64,000 bases of DNA from Seriola aureovittata (lineage: Eukaryota > Chordata > Actinopteri > Carangiformes > Carangidae): the NCBI RefSeq assembly GCF_021018895.1, contig NC_079386.1, positions 16,417,552 to 16,481,551 on the forward strand, read 5' to 3'. Both the position numbers and the translations under genes were made by a program. The stretch's first letter is position 1. Each line of letters starts with the position of its first letter. Below, one piece after another: positions 15,101-29,030 of this stretch. The notes beneath the pieces were generated by a model. The model ran no database searches and had not been told where the DNA came from. It worked only from the letters and a program-made list of their open reading frames with translations.

Positions 15101-16722
15101 TCATAACAACGTCATAGGATGGCAAGGAATCAAATAACATCGTATAATAATTCATAAAAATGACAAAAAACGTCATAGTATAGTATGGCAAAAAATGCCA
15201 AAAAATGGCAAAAAAACAATGTAGTATATTAAGGCATAACTGGTCATAACAACATCATAGGATGGCAAGGAATCAAACAACATGGTATAATAAGTCATAA
15301 AAATGCCAAAAAACATCATAGTATAGTAAGTCATAAAAATGCCAAAGAACGTCATAGTATAGTATGGCAAAAAATGTCGAAAAAACAACATAGTATAGTA
15401 TGGCAAAAAAACAATGTAGTATATTAAGGCATAAAAGGTCATAACAACGTCATAGGATGGCAAGGAATCAAATAACATCGTATAATAATTCATAAAAATG
15501 CCAAAAAACGTCATAGTATAGTATGGCAAAAAATGCCAAAAAATGGCAAAAAAACAATGTAGTATATTAAGGCATAACTGGTCATAACAACATCATAGGA
15601 TGGCAAGGAATCAAACAACATGGTATAATAATTCATAAAAATGCCAAAAAATGTCATAGTATAGTATGGCAAAAAATGTCGAAAAAACAACATAGTATAT
15701 TAAGGTATAAAAGGTCATAACACCATCCTAGGATGGCAAGGAATCAAACAACATGGTATAATAAGTCATAAAAATGCCAAAAAACATCATAGTATAGTAT
15801 GGCAAAAAATGGCAAAAAAACAATGTACTATATTAAGGCATAAAAGGTCATAACAACGTCATAGGATGGCAAGGAATCAAACAACATGGTATAATAAGTC
15901 ATAAAAATGACAAAAAACGTCATAGTATAGAAAGTCATGTAAATACCAAAAAAACGTCATAGTATAGTAAGTCATAAAAATGCCAAAAAACGTCATAGTA
16001 TAGTATGGCAAAAAATGGCAAAAAATGTCGAAAAAACAATGTATTATATTAAGGCATAAATGGTCATAACAATGTCATAGGATGGCAAGGAATCAAACAA
16101 CATGGTATAATAAGTCATAAAATGTTAAAAAAAAACAGTGTAGTATATTATGGCATAAAAGATCATAACAACGTCATAGGATGGCAAGGAATCAAACAAC
16201 ATGGTATAATGAGTCATAAAAATGACAAAAAACGTCATAGTATAGTAAGTCATGTAAATACCAAAAAAACGTCATAGTATAGTATGGCAAAAAATGTCGA
16301 AAAAACAACATAGTATATTAAGGCATAAAAGGTCATAACAACGTCATAGGATGGCAAGGAATCAAACAACATGGTATAATAATTCATAAAAATGCCAAAA
16401 AATGTCATAGTATAGTATGGCAAAAAATGTCAAAAAAACAGTGTAGTATTTTAAGGCATAAAAGGTCAAAACAACGTCATAGGATGGCAAGGAATCAAAC
16501 AACATGGTATAATAAGTCATAAAAATGCCAAAAAACGTCATAGTATAGTAAGTCATGTAAATACCAAAAAAACGTCATAGTATAGCATGGCAAAAAATGT
16601 CGAAAAAACAACATAGTATAATAAGGCATAAAAGGTCATAACAACGTCATAGGATGGCAAGGAATTAAACAACATGGTATAATAAGTCATAAAAATGCCA
16701 AAAAACATCACAGTACAGTAAG

Positions 16723-18733
16723 TCATGTAAATACCAAAAAAACGTCATAGTATAGTATGGCAAAAAATGTCGAAAAAACAACATAGTATATTAAGGCATA
16801 AAAGGTCATAACAACGTCATAGGATGGCAAGGAATTAAACAACATGGTATAATAAGTCATAAAAATGCCAAAAAACATCACAGTACAGTAAGTCATAAAA
16901 ATGCCAAAAAACGTCATAGTATAGTATGGCAAAAAATACCAAAAAATGGCAAAAAAACAATGTATTATATTAAGGCATAAAAGTTCATAACAACGTCATA
17001 GGATGGCAAGGAATCAAACAACATGGTATAATAAGTCATAAAAATACCAAAAAAAGTCATAGTATAGTATGGCAAAAAATGTTGAAAAAACGTCATAGTA
17101 TAGTATGGCAAAAAATGGCAAAAAAACAATGTAGTATATTAAGGCATAAAAGGTCATAACAACGTCATAGGATGGCAAGGAATCAAACAACATGGTATAA
17201 TGAGTCATAAAAATGCCAAAAAACATCATAGTATAGTATGGCAAAAAATGTCGAAAAAACATCATAGTATAGTATGGCAAAAAATGGCAAAAATGGCAAA
17301 AAAACAATGTAGTATATTAAGGCATAAAAGGTCATAACAATGTCATAGGATGGCAAGGAATCAAACAACATGATATAATAAGTCATAAAAATGCCAAACA
17401 ACTTCCTAGTATAGTGCTTCATAAAAATGCCAAAAAACGTCATAGTATAGTATGGCAAAAAATGGCAAAAAATGTCGAAAAAACAATGTATTATATTAAG
17501 GCATAAATGGTCATAACAATGTCATAGGATGGCAAGGAATCAAACAACATGGTATAATGAGTCATAAAAATGACAAAAAACGTCATAGTATAGTAAGTCA
17601 TGTAAATACCAAAAATTGTCATAGTATTGTATGGCAAAAAATGTCAAAAAAACTGTGTAGTATATTATGGCATAAAAGGTCATAACAACGTCATAGGATG
17701 GCAAGGAATCAAACAACATGGTATAATAATTCATAAAAATGCCAAAAAATTTCATAGTATAGTATGGCAAAAAATGTCGAAAAAACAACATAGTATATTA
17801 AGGTATAAAAGGTCATAACACCGTCATAGGATGGCAAGGAATCAAACAACATGGTATAATAAGTCATAAAAATGCCAAAAAACATCACAGTATAGTAAGT
17901 CATAAAAATGCCAAAGAACATCATAGTATAGTATGGCAAAAAATGTCGAAAAGACAACATAGTATATTAAGGCATAAAAGGTCATAACAACGTCATAGGA
18001 TGGCAAGGAATCAAACAACATGGTATAATAAGTCATAAAAATTCCAAAAAACTTCATAGTATAGTGCGTCATAAAAATGCCAAAAAACGTCATAGTATAG
18101 TATGGCAAAAAATGGCAAAAAATGTCGAAAAAACAATGTATTATATTAAGGCATAAAAGGACATAACAACGTCATAGTATGGCAAGGAATCAAACAACAT
18201 AGTATAATAATTCATAAAAATGCCAAAAAACGTCATAGTATAGTATGGCAAAAAATGGCAAAAAATGTCGAAAAAAAATGTATTATATTAAGGCATAAAT
18301 GGTCATAACAATGTCATAGGATGGCAAGGAATCAAACAACATGGTATAATGAGTCATAAAAATGACAAAAAACGTCATAGTATAGTAAGTCATGTAAATA
18401 CCAAAAAAACGTCATAGTATATTAAGGTATAAAAGGTCATAACACTGTCCTAGGATGGCAAGGAATCAAACAACATGGTATAATAAGTCATAAAAATACC
18501 AAAAAAACATCATAGTATAGTATGGCAAAAAATGTCGAAAAAACGTCATAGTATAGTATGGCAAAAAATGGCAAAAAAACAATGTAGTATATTAAGGCAT
18601 AAAAGGTCATAACAACGTCATAGGATGGCAAGGAATCAAACAACATGGTATAATAAGTCATAAAAATGCCAAAAAACTTCATAGTATAGTGCGTCATAAA
18701 AATGCCAAAAAATGTCATAGTATAGTATGGCAA
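16723..18733. repeat. Duplicated satellite block, left copy
   Basis: This block matches 21,329-23,340 at an offset of about 4,606 bp. Shared rare variants include aaaataccaaaaaatggc near 16,927 and 21,541, and the shortened gtcgaaaaaaaatgtatt near 18,270 and 22,875. Inside it, 17,183-17,818 instead matches 20,263-20,898 best, at an offset of 3,080 bp. The array is therefore a mosaic of overlapping duplications or conversion tracts. Confidence 0.7.
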
Positions 18734-21328
18734 AAAATGCCAAAAAATGGCAAAAAAACAATGTAGTATATTAAGGCATAAAAGGTCATAACAACATCAT
18801 AGGATGGCAAGGAATCAAACAACATGGTATAATAAGTCATAAAAATGCCAAAAAACATCATAGTATAGTAAGTCATAAAAATGCCAAAAAACGCCATAGT
18901 ATAGTATGGCAAAAAATGGCAAAAAATGTCGAAAAAACAATGTAGTATATTAAGGCATAAAAGGTCATAACAACATCATAGGATGGCAAGGAATCAAACA
19001 ACATGGTATAATAATTCATAAAAATGCCAAAAAATGTCATAGTATGGTATGGCAAAAAATGTCGAAAAAACGTCATAGTATAGTATGGCAAAAAATGTCA
19101 AAAAAACAGTGTAGTATATTAAGGCATAAAAGGTCATAACAACGTCATAGGATGGCAAGGAATCAAACAACATGGTATAATAAGTCATAAAAATGCCAAA
19201 AAACATCATAGTATAGTATGGCAAAAAATGTCGAAAAAACATCATAGTATAGTATGGCAAAAAATGGCAAAAAATGTCGAAAAAACAATGTATTATATTA
19301 AGGCATAAAAGGTCATAACAACGTCATAGGATGGCAAGGAATCAAACAACATGGTATAATAAGTCATAAAAATGCCAAAAAACATCACAGTATAGTAAGT
19401 CATAAAAATGCCAAAAAACGTCATAGTATAGTATGGCAAAAAATGGCAAAAAATGTCGAAAAAACAATGTATTATATTAAGGCATAAATGGTCATAACAA
19501 TGTCATAGGATGGCAAGGAATCAAACAACATGGTATAATAAGTCATAAAAATGCCAAAAAACGTCATAGTATAGTAAGTCATGTAAATACCAAAAAAACG
19601 TCATAGTATAGTATGGCAAAAAATGTCAAAAAAACTGTGTAGTATATTATGGCATAAAAGGTCATAACAACGTCATAGGATGGCAAGGAATCAAATAACA
19701 TCGTATAATAATTCATAAAAATGCCAAAAAACGTCATAGTATAGTATGGCAAAAAATGTCGAAAAAACAACATAGTATATTAAGGTATAAAAGGTCATAA
19801 CACCATCCTAGGATGGCAAGGAATCAAACAACATGGTATAATAAGTCATAAAAATGCCAAAAAACATCATAGTATAGTATGGCAAAAAATGGCAAAAAAA
19901 CAATGTACTATATTAAGGCATAAAAGGTCATAACAACGTCATAGGATGGCAACGAATCAAACAACATGGTATAATAAGTCATAAAAATGACAAAAAACGT
20001 CATAGTATAGAAAGTCATGTAAATACCAAAAAAACGTCATAGTATAGTAAGTCATAAAAATGCCAAAAAACGTCATAGTATAGTATGGCAAAAAATGTCG
20101 AAAAAAAAACAATGTATTATATTAAGGCATAAATGGTCATAACAATGTCATAGGATGGCAAGGAATCAAACAACATGATATAATAAGTCATAAAATGTTA
20201 AAAAAACAACATAGTATATTAGGGCATAAAAGGTCATAACAACGTCATAGGATGGCAAGGAATCAAACAACATGGTATAATGAGTCATAAAAATGCCAAA
20301 AAACATCATAGTATAGTATGGCAAAAAATGTCGAAAAAACATCATAGTATAGTATGGCAAAAAATGGCAAAAATGGCAAAAAAACAATGTAGTATATTAA
20401 GGCATAAAAGGTCATAACAATGTCATAGGATGGCAAGGAATCAAACAACATGATATAATAAGTCATAAAAATGCCAAACAACTTCCTAGTATAGTGCTTC
20501 ATAAAAATGCCAAAAAACGTCATAGTATAGTATGGCAAAAAATGGCAAAAAATGTCGAAAAAACAATGTATTATATTAAGGCATAAATGGTCATAACAAT
20601 GTCATAGGATGGCAAGGAATCAAACAACATGGTATAATGAGTCATAAAAATGACAAAAAACGTCATAGTATAGTAAGTCATGTAAATACCAAAAATTGTC
20701 ATAGTATTGTATGGCAAAAAATGTCAAAAAAACTGTGTAGTATATTATGGCATAAAAGGTCATAACAACGTCATAGGATGGCAAGGAATCAAACAACATG
20801 GTATAATAATTCATAAAAATGCCAAAAAATGTCATAGTATAGTATGGCAAAAAATGGCAAAAAAACGACATAGTATATTAAGGCATAAAAGGTCATAACA
20901 CCGTCATAGGATGGCAAGGAATCAAACAACATGGTATAATAAGTCATAAAAATGCCAAAAAACATCATAGTATAGTAAGTCATAAAAATGCCAAAAAACG
21001 TCATAGTATAGTATGGCAAAAAATGGCAAAAAATGTCAAAAAAACAATGTAGTATATTAAGGCATAAAAGGTCATAACAACGTCATAGGATGGCAAGGAA
21101 TCAAACAACATGGTATAATAAGTCATAAAAATGCCAAAAAACGTCATAGTATAGTAAGTCATGTAAATACCAAAAAAACGTCATAGTATAGCATGGCAAA
21201 AAATGTCGAAAAAACAACATAGTATATTAAGTCATAAAAGGTCATAACAACGTCATAGGATGGCAAGGAATTAAACAACATGGTATAATAAGTCATAAAA
21301 ATGCCAAAAAACATCACAGTACAGTAAG

Positions 21329-23340
21329 TCATGTAAATACCAAAAAAACGTCATAGTATAGTATGGCAAAAAATGTCGAAAAAACAACATAGTATATTAA
21401 GGCATAAAAGGTCATAACAACGTCATAGGATGGCAAGGAATTAAACAACATGGTATAATAAGTCATAAAAATGCCAAAAAACATCACAGTACAGTAAGTC
21501 ATAAAAATGCCAAAAAACGTCATAGTATAGTATGGCAAAAAATACCAAAAAATGGCAAAAAAACAATGTATTATATTAAGGCATAAAAGGTCATAACAAC
21601 GTCATAGGATGGCAAGGAATCAAACAACATGGTATAATAAGTCATAAAAATACCAAAAAAAGTCATAGTATAGTATGGCAAAAAATGTCGAAAAAACGTC
21701 ATAGTATAGTATGGCAAAAAATGGCAAAAAAACAATGTAGTATATTAAGGCATAAAAGGTCATAACAACGTCATAGGATGGCAAGGAATCAAAAACATGG
21801 TATAATGAGTCATAAAAATGCCAAAAAACATCATAGTATAGTATGGCAAAAAATGTCGAAAAAACATCATAGTATAGTATGGCAAAAAATGGCAAAAAAT
21901 GGCAAAAAAACAATGTAGTATATTAAGGCATAAAAGGTCATAACAATGTCATAGGATGGCAAGGAATCAAACAACATGGTATAATAAGTCATAAAAATGC
22001 CAAAAAACTTCATAGTATAGTGCGTCATAAAAATGCCAAAAAACGTCATAGTATAGTATGGCAAAAAATGGCAAAAAATGTCGAAAAAACAATGTATTAT
22101 ATTAAGGCATAAATGGTCATAACAATGTCATAGGATGGCAAGGAATCAAACAACATGGTATAATAAGTCATAAAAATGCCAAAAAACATCATAGTATAGT
22201 AAGTCATAAAAATGCCAAAAAATGTCATAGTATGGTATGGCAAAAAATGTCAAAAAAACAGTGTAGTATATTATGGCATAAAAGGTCATAACAACGTCAT
22301 AGGATGGCAAGGAATCAAACAACATGGTATAATAAGTCATAAAAATGCCAAAAAATGTCATAGTATAGTATGGCAAAAAATGTCGAAAAAACAACATAGT
22401 ATATTAAGGTATAAAAGGTCATAACACCGTCATAGGATGGCAAGGAATCAAACAACATGGTATAATAAGTCATAAAAATGCCAAAAAACATCACAGTATA
22501 GTAAGTCATAAAAATGCCAAAAAACATCATAGTATAGTATGGCAAAAAATGTCGAAAAAACAACATAGTATATTAAGGCATAAAAGGTCATAACAACGTC
22601 ATAGGATGGCAAGGAATCAAACAACATGGTATAATAAGTCATAAAAATTCCAAAAAACTTCATAGTATAGTGCGTCATAAAAATGCCAAAAAACGTCATA
22701 GTATAGTATGGCAAAAAATGGCAAAAAATGTCGAAAAAACAATGTATTATATTAAGGCATAAAAGGTCATAACAACGTCATAGTATGGCAAGGAATCAAA
22801 CAACATAGTATAATAATTCATAAAAATGCCAAAAAACGTCATAGTATAGTATGGCAAAAAATGGCAAAAAATGTCGAAAAAAAAATGTATTATATTAAGG
22901 CATAAATGGTCATAACAATGTCATAGGATGGCAAGGAATCAAACAACATGGTATAATGAGTCATAAAAATGACAAAAAACGTCATAGTATAGTAAGTCAT
23001 GTAAATACCAAAAAAACGTCATAGTATATTAAGGTATAAAAGGTCATAACACTGTCCTAGGATGGCAAGGAATCAAACAACATGGTATAATAAGTCATAA
23101 AAATACCAAAAAAACATCATAGTATAGTATGGCAAAAAATGTCGAAAAAACGTCATAGTATAGTATGGCAAAAAATGGCAAAAAAACAATGTAGTATATT
23201 AAGGCATAAAAGGTCATAACAACGTCATAGGATGGCAAGGAATCAAACAACATGGTATAATAAGTCATAAAAATGCCAAAAAACTTCATAGTATAGTGCG
23301 TCATAAAAATGCCAAAAAATGTCATAGTATAGTATGGCAA
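21329..23340. repeat. Duplicated satellite block, right copy
   Basis: Counterpart of the block starting at 16,723, in the same orientation. Its last part (23,095-23,340) also matches 8,497-8,742 and 18,488-18,733 without amino-acid-level difference when read on the minus strand. At least three copies of that subsegment therefore exist in the array. Confidence 0.7.
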
Positions 23341-26300
23341 AAAATGCCAAAAAATGGCAAAAAAACAATGTAGTATATTAAGGCATAAAAGGTCATAACA
23401 ACATCATAGGATGGCAAGGAATCAAACAACATAGTATAGTAAGTCATGTAAATACCAAAAAAACGTCATAGTATAGTAAGTCATGTAAATACCAAAAAAA
23501 CGTCATAGTATGGCAAAAAATGGCAAAAAATGTCGAAAAAACAGTGTAGTATATTAAGGTATAAAAGGTCATAACAATGTCATAGGATGGCAAGAATCAA
23601 ACAACATGGTATAATGAGTCATAAAAATGCCAAAAAACGTCATAGTATGGCAAAAAATGCCAAAAAATGTCATAGTATGGTATGGCAAAAAATGCCAAAA
23701 AATGTCATAGTATGGTATGGCAAAAAATGCCAAAAAATGTCATAGTATAGTAAGTCATGTAAATACCAAAAAAACATCACAGTACAGTAAGTCATAAAAA
23801 TGCCAAAAAACATCACAGTATAATAAGTCATAACAATGCCAAAAAACGTCATAGTATAGTATGGCAAAAAATTTCAAAAAACGTCATAGTATAGTATGGC
23901 AAAAAATGTTAAAAAAAAACAGTGTAGTATATTATGGCATAAAAGGTCATAACAACGTCATAGGATGGCAAGGAATCAAACAACATGGTATAATGAGTCA
24001 TAAAAATGCCAAAAAACATCATAGTATAGTATGGCAAAAAATGTCGAAAAAACATCATAGTATAGTATGGCAAAAAATGGCAAAAAATGGCAAAAAAACA
24101 ATGTAGTATATTAAGGCATAAAAGGTCATAACAATGTCATAGGATGGCAAGGAATCAAACAACATGGTATAATAAGTCATAAAAATGCCAAAAAACTTCA
24201 TAGTATAGTGCGTCATAAAAATGCCAAAAAACGTCATAGTATAGTATGGCAAAAAATGGCAAAAAATGTCGAAAAAACAATGTATTATATTAAGGCATAA
24301 ATGGTCATAACAATGTCATAGGATGGCAAGGAATCAAACAACATGGTATAATGAGTCATAAAAATGACAAAAAACGTCATAGTATAGTAAGTCATGAAAA
24401 TGCCAAAAAATGTCATAGTATAGTATGGCAAAAAATGTCAAAAAAACTGTGTAGTATATTATGGCATAAAAGGTCATAACAACGTCATAGGATGGCAAGG
24501 AATCAAACAACATGGTATAATAATTCATAAAAATGCCAAAAAACTTCATAGTATAGTATGGCAAAAAATGTCGAAAAAACAACATAGTATATTAAGGTAT
24601 AAAAGGTCATAACACCGTCATAGGATGGCAAGGAATCAAACAACATGGTATAATAAGTCATAAAAATGCCAAAAAACATCACAGTATAGTAAGTCATAAA
24701 AATGCCAAAAAACATCATAGTATAGTATGGCAAAAAATGTCGAAAAAACAACATAGTATATTAAGGCATAAAAGGTCATAACAACGTCATAGGATGGCAA
24801 GGAATCAAACAACATGGTATAATAAGTCATAAAAATGCCAAAAAACTTCATAGTATAGTGCGTCATAAAAATGCCAAAAAACGTCATAGTATAGTATGGC
24901 AAAAAATGGCAAAAAATGTCGAAAAAACAATGTATTATATTAAGGCATAAAAGGTCATAACAACGTCATAGGATGGCAAGGAATCAAACAACATGGTATA
25001 ATAATTCATAAAAATGCCAAAAAACGTCATAGTATAGTATGGCAAAAAATGTCAAAAAATGTCAAAAAAACAATCTAGTATATTAAGGCATAAATGGTCA
25101 TAACAATGTCATAGGATGGCAAGGAATCAAACAACATGGTATAATGAGTCATAAAAATGACAAAAAACGTCATAGTATAGTAAGTCATGTAAATACCAAA
25201 AAAACGTCATAGTATATTAAGGTATAAAAGGTCATAACACCGTCCTAGGATGGCAAGGAATCAAACAACATGGTATAATAAGTCATAAAAATACCAAAAA
25301 AACATCATAGTATAGTATGGCAAAAAATTTCAAAAAACTTCATAGTATAGTATGGCAAAAAATGGCAAAAAAACAATGTAGTATATTAAGGCATAAAAGG
25401 TCATAACAACGTCATAGGATGGCAAGGAATCAAACAACATGTATAATAAGTCATAAAAATGCCAAAAAACTTCATAGTATAGTGCGTCATAAAAATGCCA
25501 AAAAATGTCATAGTATAGTATGGCAAAAAATGCCAAAAAATGGCAAAAAAACAATGTAGTATATTAAGGCATAAAAGGTCATAACAACATCATAGGATGG
25601 CAAGGAATCAAACAACATGGTATAATGAGTCATAAAAATGCCAAAAAACATCATAGTATAGTATGGCAAAAAATGTCGAAAAAACGTCATAGTATAGTAT
25701 GGCAAAAAATGGCAAAAAATGTCGAAAAAACAATGTATTATATTAAGGCATAAATGGTCATAACAATGTCATAGGATGGCAAGGAATCAAACAACATGGT
25801 ATAATAAGACATAAAAATGCCAAAAAACATCACAGTACAGTAAGTCATAAAAATGCCAATAAACGCCATAGTATAGTATGGCAAAAAATGGCAAAAAATG
25901 TCGAAAAAACAATGTATTATATTAAGGCATAAATGGTCATAACAATGTCATAGGATGGCAAGGAATCAAACAACATGGTATAATAAGTCATAAAAATACC
26001 AAAAAAACATCATAGTATAGTATGGCAAAAAATGTCGAAAAAACGTCATAGTATAGTATGGCAAAAAATGGCAAAAAAACAATGTAGTATATTAAGGCAT
26101 AAAAGGTCATAACAACGTCATAGGATGGCAAGGAATCAAACAACATGGTATAATAAGTCATAAAAATGCCAAAAAATGTCGAAAAAACTTCATAGTATAG
26201 TGCGTCATAAAAATGCCAAAAAATGTCATAGTATAGTATGGCAAAAAATGCCAAAAAATGGCAAAAAAACAATGTAGTATATTAAGGCATAAAAGGTCAT

Positions 26301-26512
26301 AACAACATCATAGGATGGCAAGGAATCAAACAACATGGTATAATGAGTCATAAAAATGACAAAAAACGTCATAGTATATTAAGGTATAAAAGGTCATAAC
26401 ACCGTCCTAGGATGGCAAGGAATCAAACAACATGGTATAGTAAGTCATGTAAATACCAAAAAAACGTCATAGTATAGTAAGTGATGTAAATACCAAAAAA
26501 ACCTTATAATAT

Positions 26513-26723
26513 GGGGCGTCGTGTAGCGTAGTGGTCTAAGCAGGCGCCCCATGTGTAGAGGCTATAATCCTTGCTGCAGTCGGCCCCGGTTCGAATCCCG
26601 CATTGGATGGTCCTTCGCTGCATGTCATTCCTCCTCTCTCTGCCTCCTTGTTTCCTGTCACTCTCCACTATACTGTCCATTAAAGTCATAAAAAGCCCAA
26701 AGAATACACTTTAACAAAAAAAA
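26513..26723 (+). mobile_element. tRNA-derived SINE, copy 2
   Basis: This is the same SINE as the copy 17,599 bp upstream, nearly identical through the body. Small differences appear only in the tail (cccaaagaatacacttt here, cccaaaaaatatacttt there). The left flank is also shared, including the rare variant agtgatgtaaatacc followed by accttataatat, and so is the right flank with aaaaaatttcaaaaaacgtc. Identical flanks mean this copy arose by duplication of a satellite block already carrying the SINE, not by a second insertion. Confidence 0.88.
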
Positions 26724-29030
26724 CGTCATAGTATAGTATGGCAAAAAATTTCAAAAAACGTCATAGTATAGTATGGCAAAAAATGTTAAAAAAACAACAT
26801 AGTATATTAAGGCATAAAAGGTCATAACACCGTCATAGGATGGCAAGGAATCAAACAACATGGTATAATAAGTCATAAAAATGCCAAAAAACATCACAGT
26901 ATAATAAGTCATAAAAATGCCAAAAAACGTCATAGTATAGTATGGCAAAAAATGTCAAAAAAACAGTGTAGTATATTAAGGCATAAAAGGTCATAACAAC
27001 ATCATAGGATGGCAAGGAATCAAACAACATGGTATAATGAGTCATAAAAATGACAAAAAACATCATAGTATAGTAAGTCATGTAAATACCAAAAAAACAT
27101 CATAGTATAGTATGGCAAAAAATGTCAAAAAAACAGTATAGTATATTAAGGCATAAAAGGTCATAACAACGTCATAGGATGACAAGGAATCAAACAACAT
27201 GGTATAATAAGTCATAAAAATGCCAAAAAACATCACAGTATAGTAAGTCATGTAAATACCAAAAAAACGTCATAGTATATTAAGGTATAAAAGGTCATAA
27301 CACTGTCCTAGGATGGCAAGGAATCAAACAACATAGTATAGTGCGTCATAAAAATGCCAAAAAATGTCATAGTATAGTATGGCAAAAAATGTTGAAAAAA
27401 CGTCATAGTATAGTATGGCAAAAAATGGCAAAAAAACAATGTAGTATATTAAGGCATAAAAGGTCATAACAACGTCATAGGATGGCAAGGAATCAAACAA
27501 CATGGTATAATAAGTCATAAAAATGCCAAAAAACATCACAGTATAGTAAGTCATAAAAATGCCAAAAAACGTCATAGTATAGTATGGCAAAAAAATGCCA
27601 AAAAATGGCAAAAAAACAGTGTAGTATTTTAAGGCATAAAAGGTCATAACAACGTCATAGGATGGCAAGGAATCAAACAACATGGTATAATAAGTCATAA
27701 AAATGACAAAAAACGTCATAGTATAGTAAGTCATAAAAATGCCAAAAAACGTCATAGTATAGTATAGCAAAAAATGTCGAAAAAACAACATATTATATTA
27801 AGGCATAAAAGGTCATAACAACGTCATAGGATGGCAAGGAATCAAACAACATGGTATAATAAGTCATAAAAATGCCAAAAAACATCACAGTATAGTAAGT
27901 CATAAAAATTTCAAAAAACGTCATAGTATAGTATGGCAAAAAATGTCAAAAAAACAGTGTAGTATTTTAAGGCATAAAAGGTCATAACAACATCATAGGA
28001 TGGCAAGGAATCAAACAACATGATATAATGAGTCATAAAAATGACAAAAAACGTCATAGTATAGTAAGTCATGTAAATACCAAAAAAACGTCATAGTATA
28101 GTATGGCAAAAAATGTCAAAAAAACAGTGTAGTATTTTAAGGCATAAAAGGTCATAACAACGTCATAGGATGGCAAGGAATCAAACAACATGGTATAATA
28201 AGTCATAAAAATGCCAAAAAACATCACAGTATAATAAGTCATAAAAATGCCAAAAAACGTCATAGTATAGTATGGCAAAAAATGTCTAAAAAACAGTGTA
28301 GTATATTAAGGCATAAAAGGTCATAACAACATCATAGGATGGCAAGGAATCAAACAACATGGTATAATGAGTCATAAAAATGACAAAAAACATCATAGTA
28401 TAGTAAGTCATGTAAATATCAAAAAAACGTCATAGTATAGTATGGCAAAAAATGTCAAAAAAACAGTGTAGTATATTAAGGCATAAAAGGTCATAACAAC
28501 GTCATAGGATGGCAAGGAATCAAACAACATGGTATAATAAGTCATAAAAATGCCAAAAAACATCATAGTATAGTCTGGCAAAAAATGTCGAAAAAACAGT
28601 GTAGTATTTTAAGGCATAAAAGGTCATAACAACGTCATAGGATGGCAAGGAATCAAACAACATGGTATAATAAGTCATAAAAATGACAAAAAACGTCATA
28701 GTATAGTAAGTCATAAAAATGCCAAAAAACGTCATAGTATAGTATAGCAAAAAATGTCGAAAAAACAACATAGTATATTAAGGCATAAAAGGTCATAACA
28801 CCGTCATAGGATGGCAAGGAATGAAACAACATAGTATAATAAGTCATAAAAATACCAAAAAAACGTCATAGTATAGTATGGCAAAAAAAGTCATAAAAAC
28901 ATAATACTATGCTAAAGCATTGACAACAGAGTATAGTAAGTCATGAAAATGCCAAAAAACGTCATAGTATAATAAGTCATAAAAATACCAAAAAAACATC
29001 ATAGTATAGTATGGCAAAAAATGTTGAAAA

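Larger units (their letters stand above)
1..29030 (+). repeat. AT-rich higher-order satellite array
   Basis: The whole stretch is a head-to-tail tandem array, and I saw no inverted block. The basic monomer is about 33-37 bp, of the form cgtcatagtatagtatggc followed by an A-rich spacer with one internal atgtc or atgcc. A larger unit has a conserved core of about 97 bp (starting acagtgtagtatt or acaatgtagtata, containing ggatggcaaggaatcaaac and ending at gtcataaaaatgcc) followed by one to three extra 35-36 bp monomers. Successive core starts at 203, 336 and 505 give spacings of 133 and 169 bp; other spacings fit 133 plus a multiple of about 36. The core itself splits into diverged monomers of about 37, 28 and 33 bp. 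The minus strand is poor in stop codons, so repetitive open frames of 60-160 codons appear; they are repeat artefacts. The array runs off the left end of the window. It could be centromeric, pericentromeric or interstitial; I saw no CENP-B-box-like motif. Confidence 0.95.

Noticed and set aside
91..28847. Many minus-strand open frames of 60-155 codons with recurring DSLPSYDVVMTFYAL-type peptides
   Set aside because: They follow the satellite period, change frame whenever the monomer number changes, overlap each other, and have low-complexity F/Y-rich composition. They are what a stop-poor repeat strand produces.
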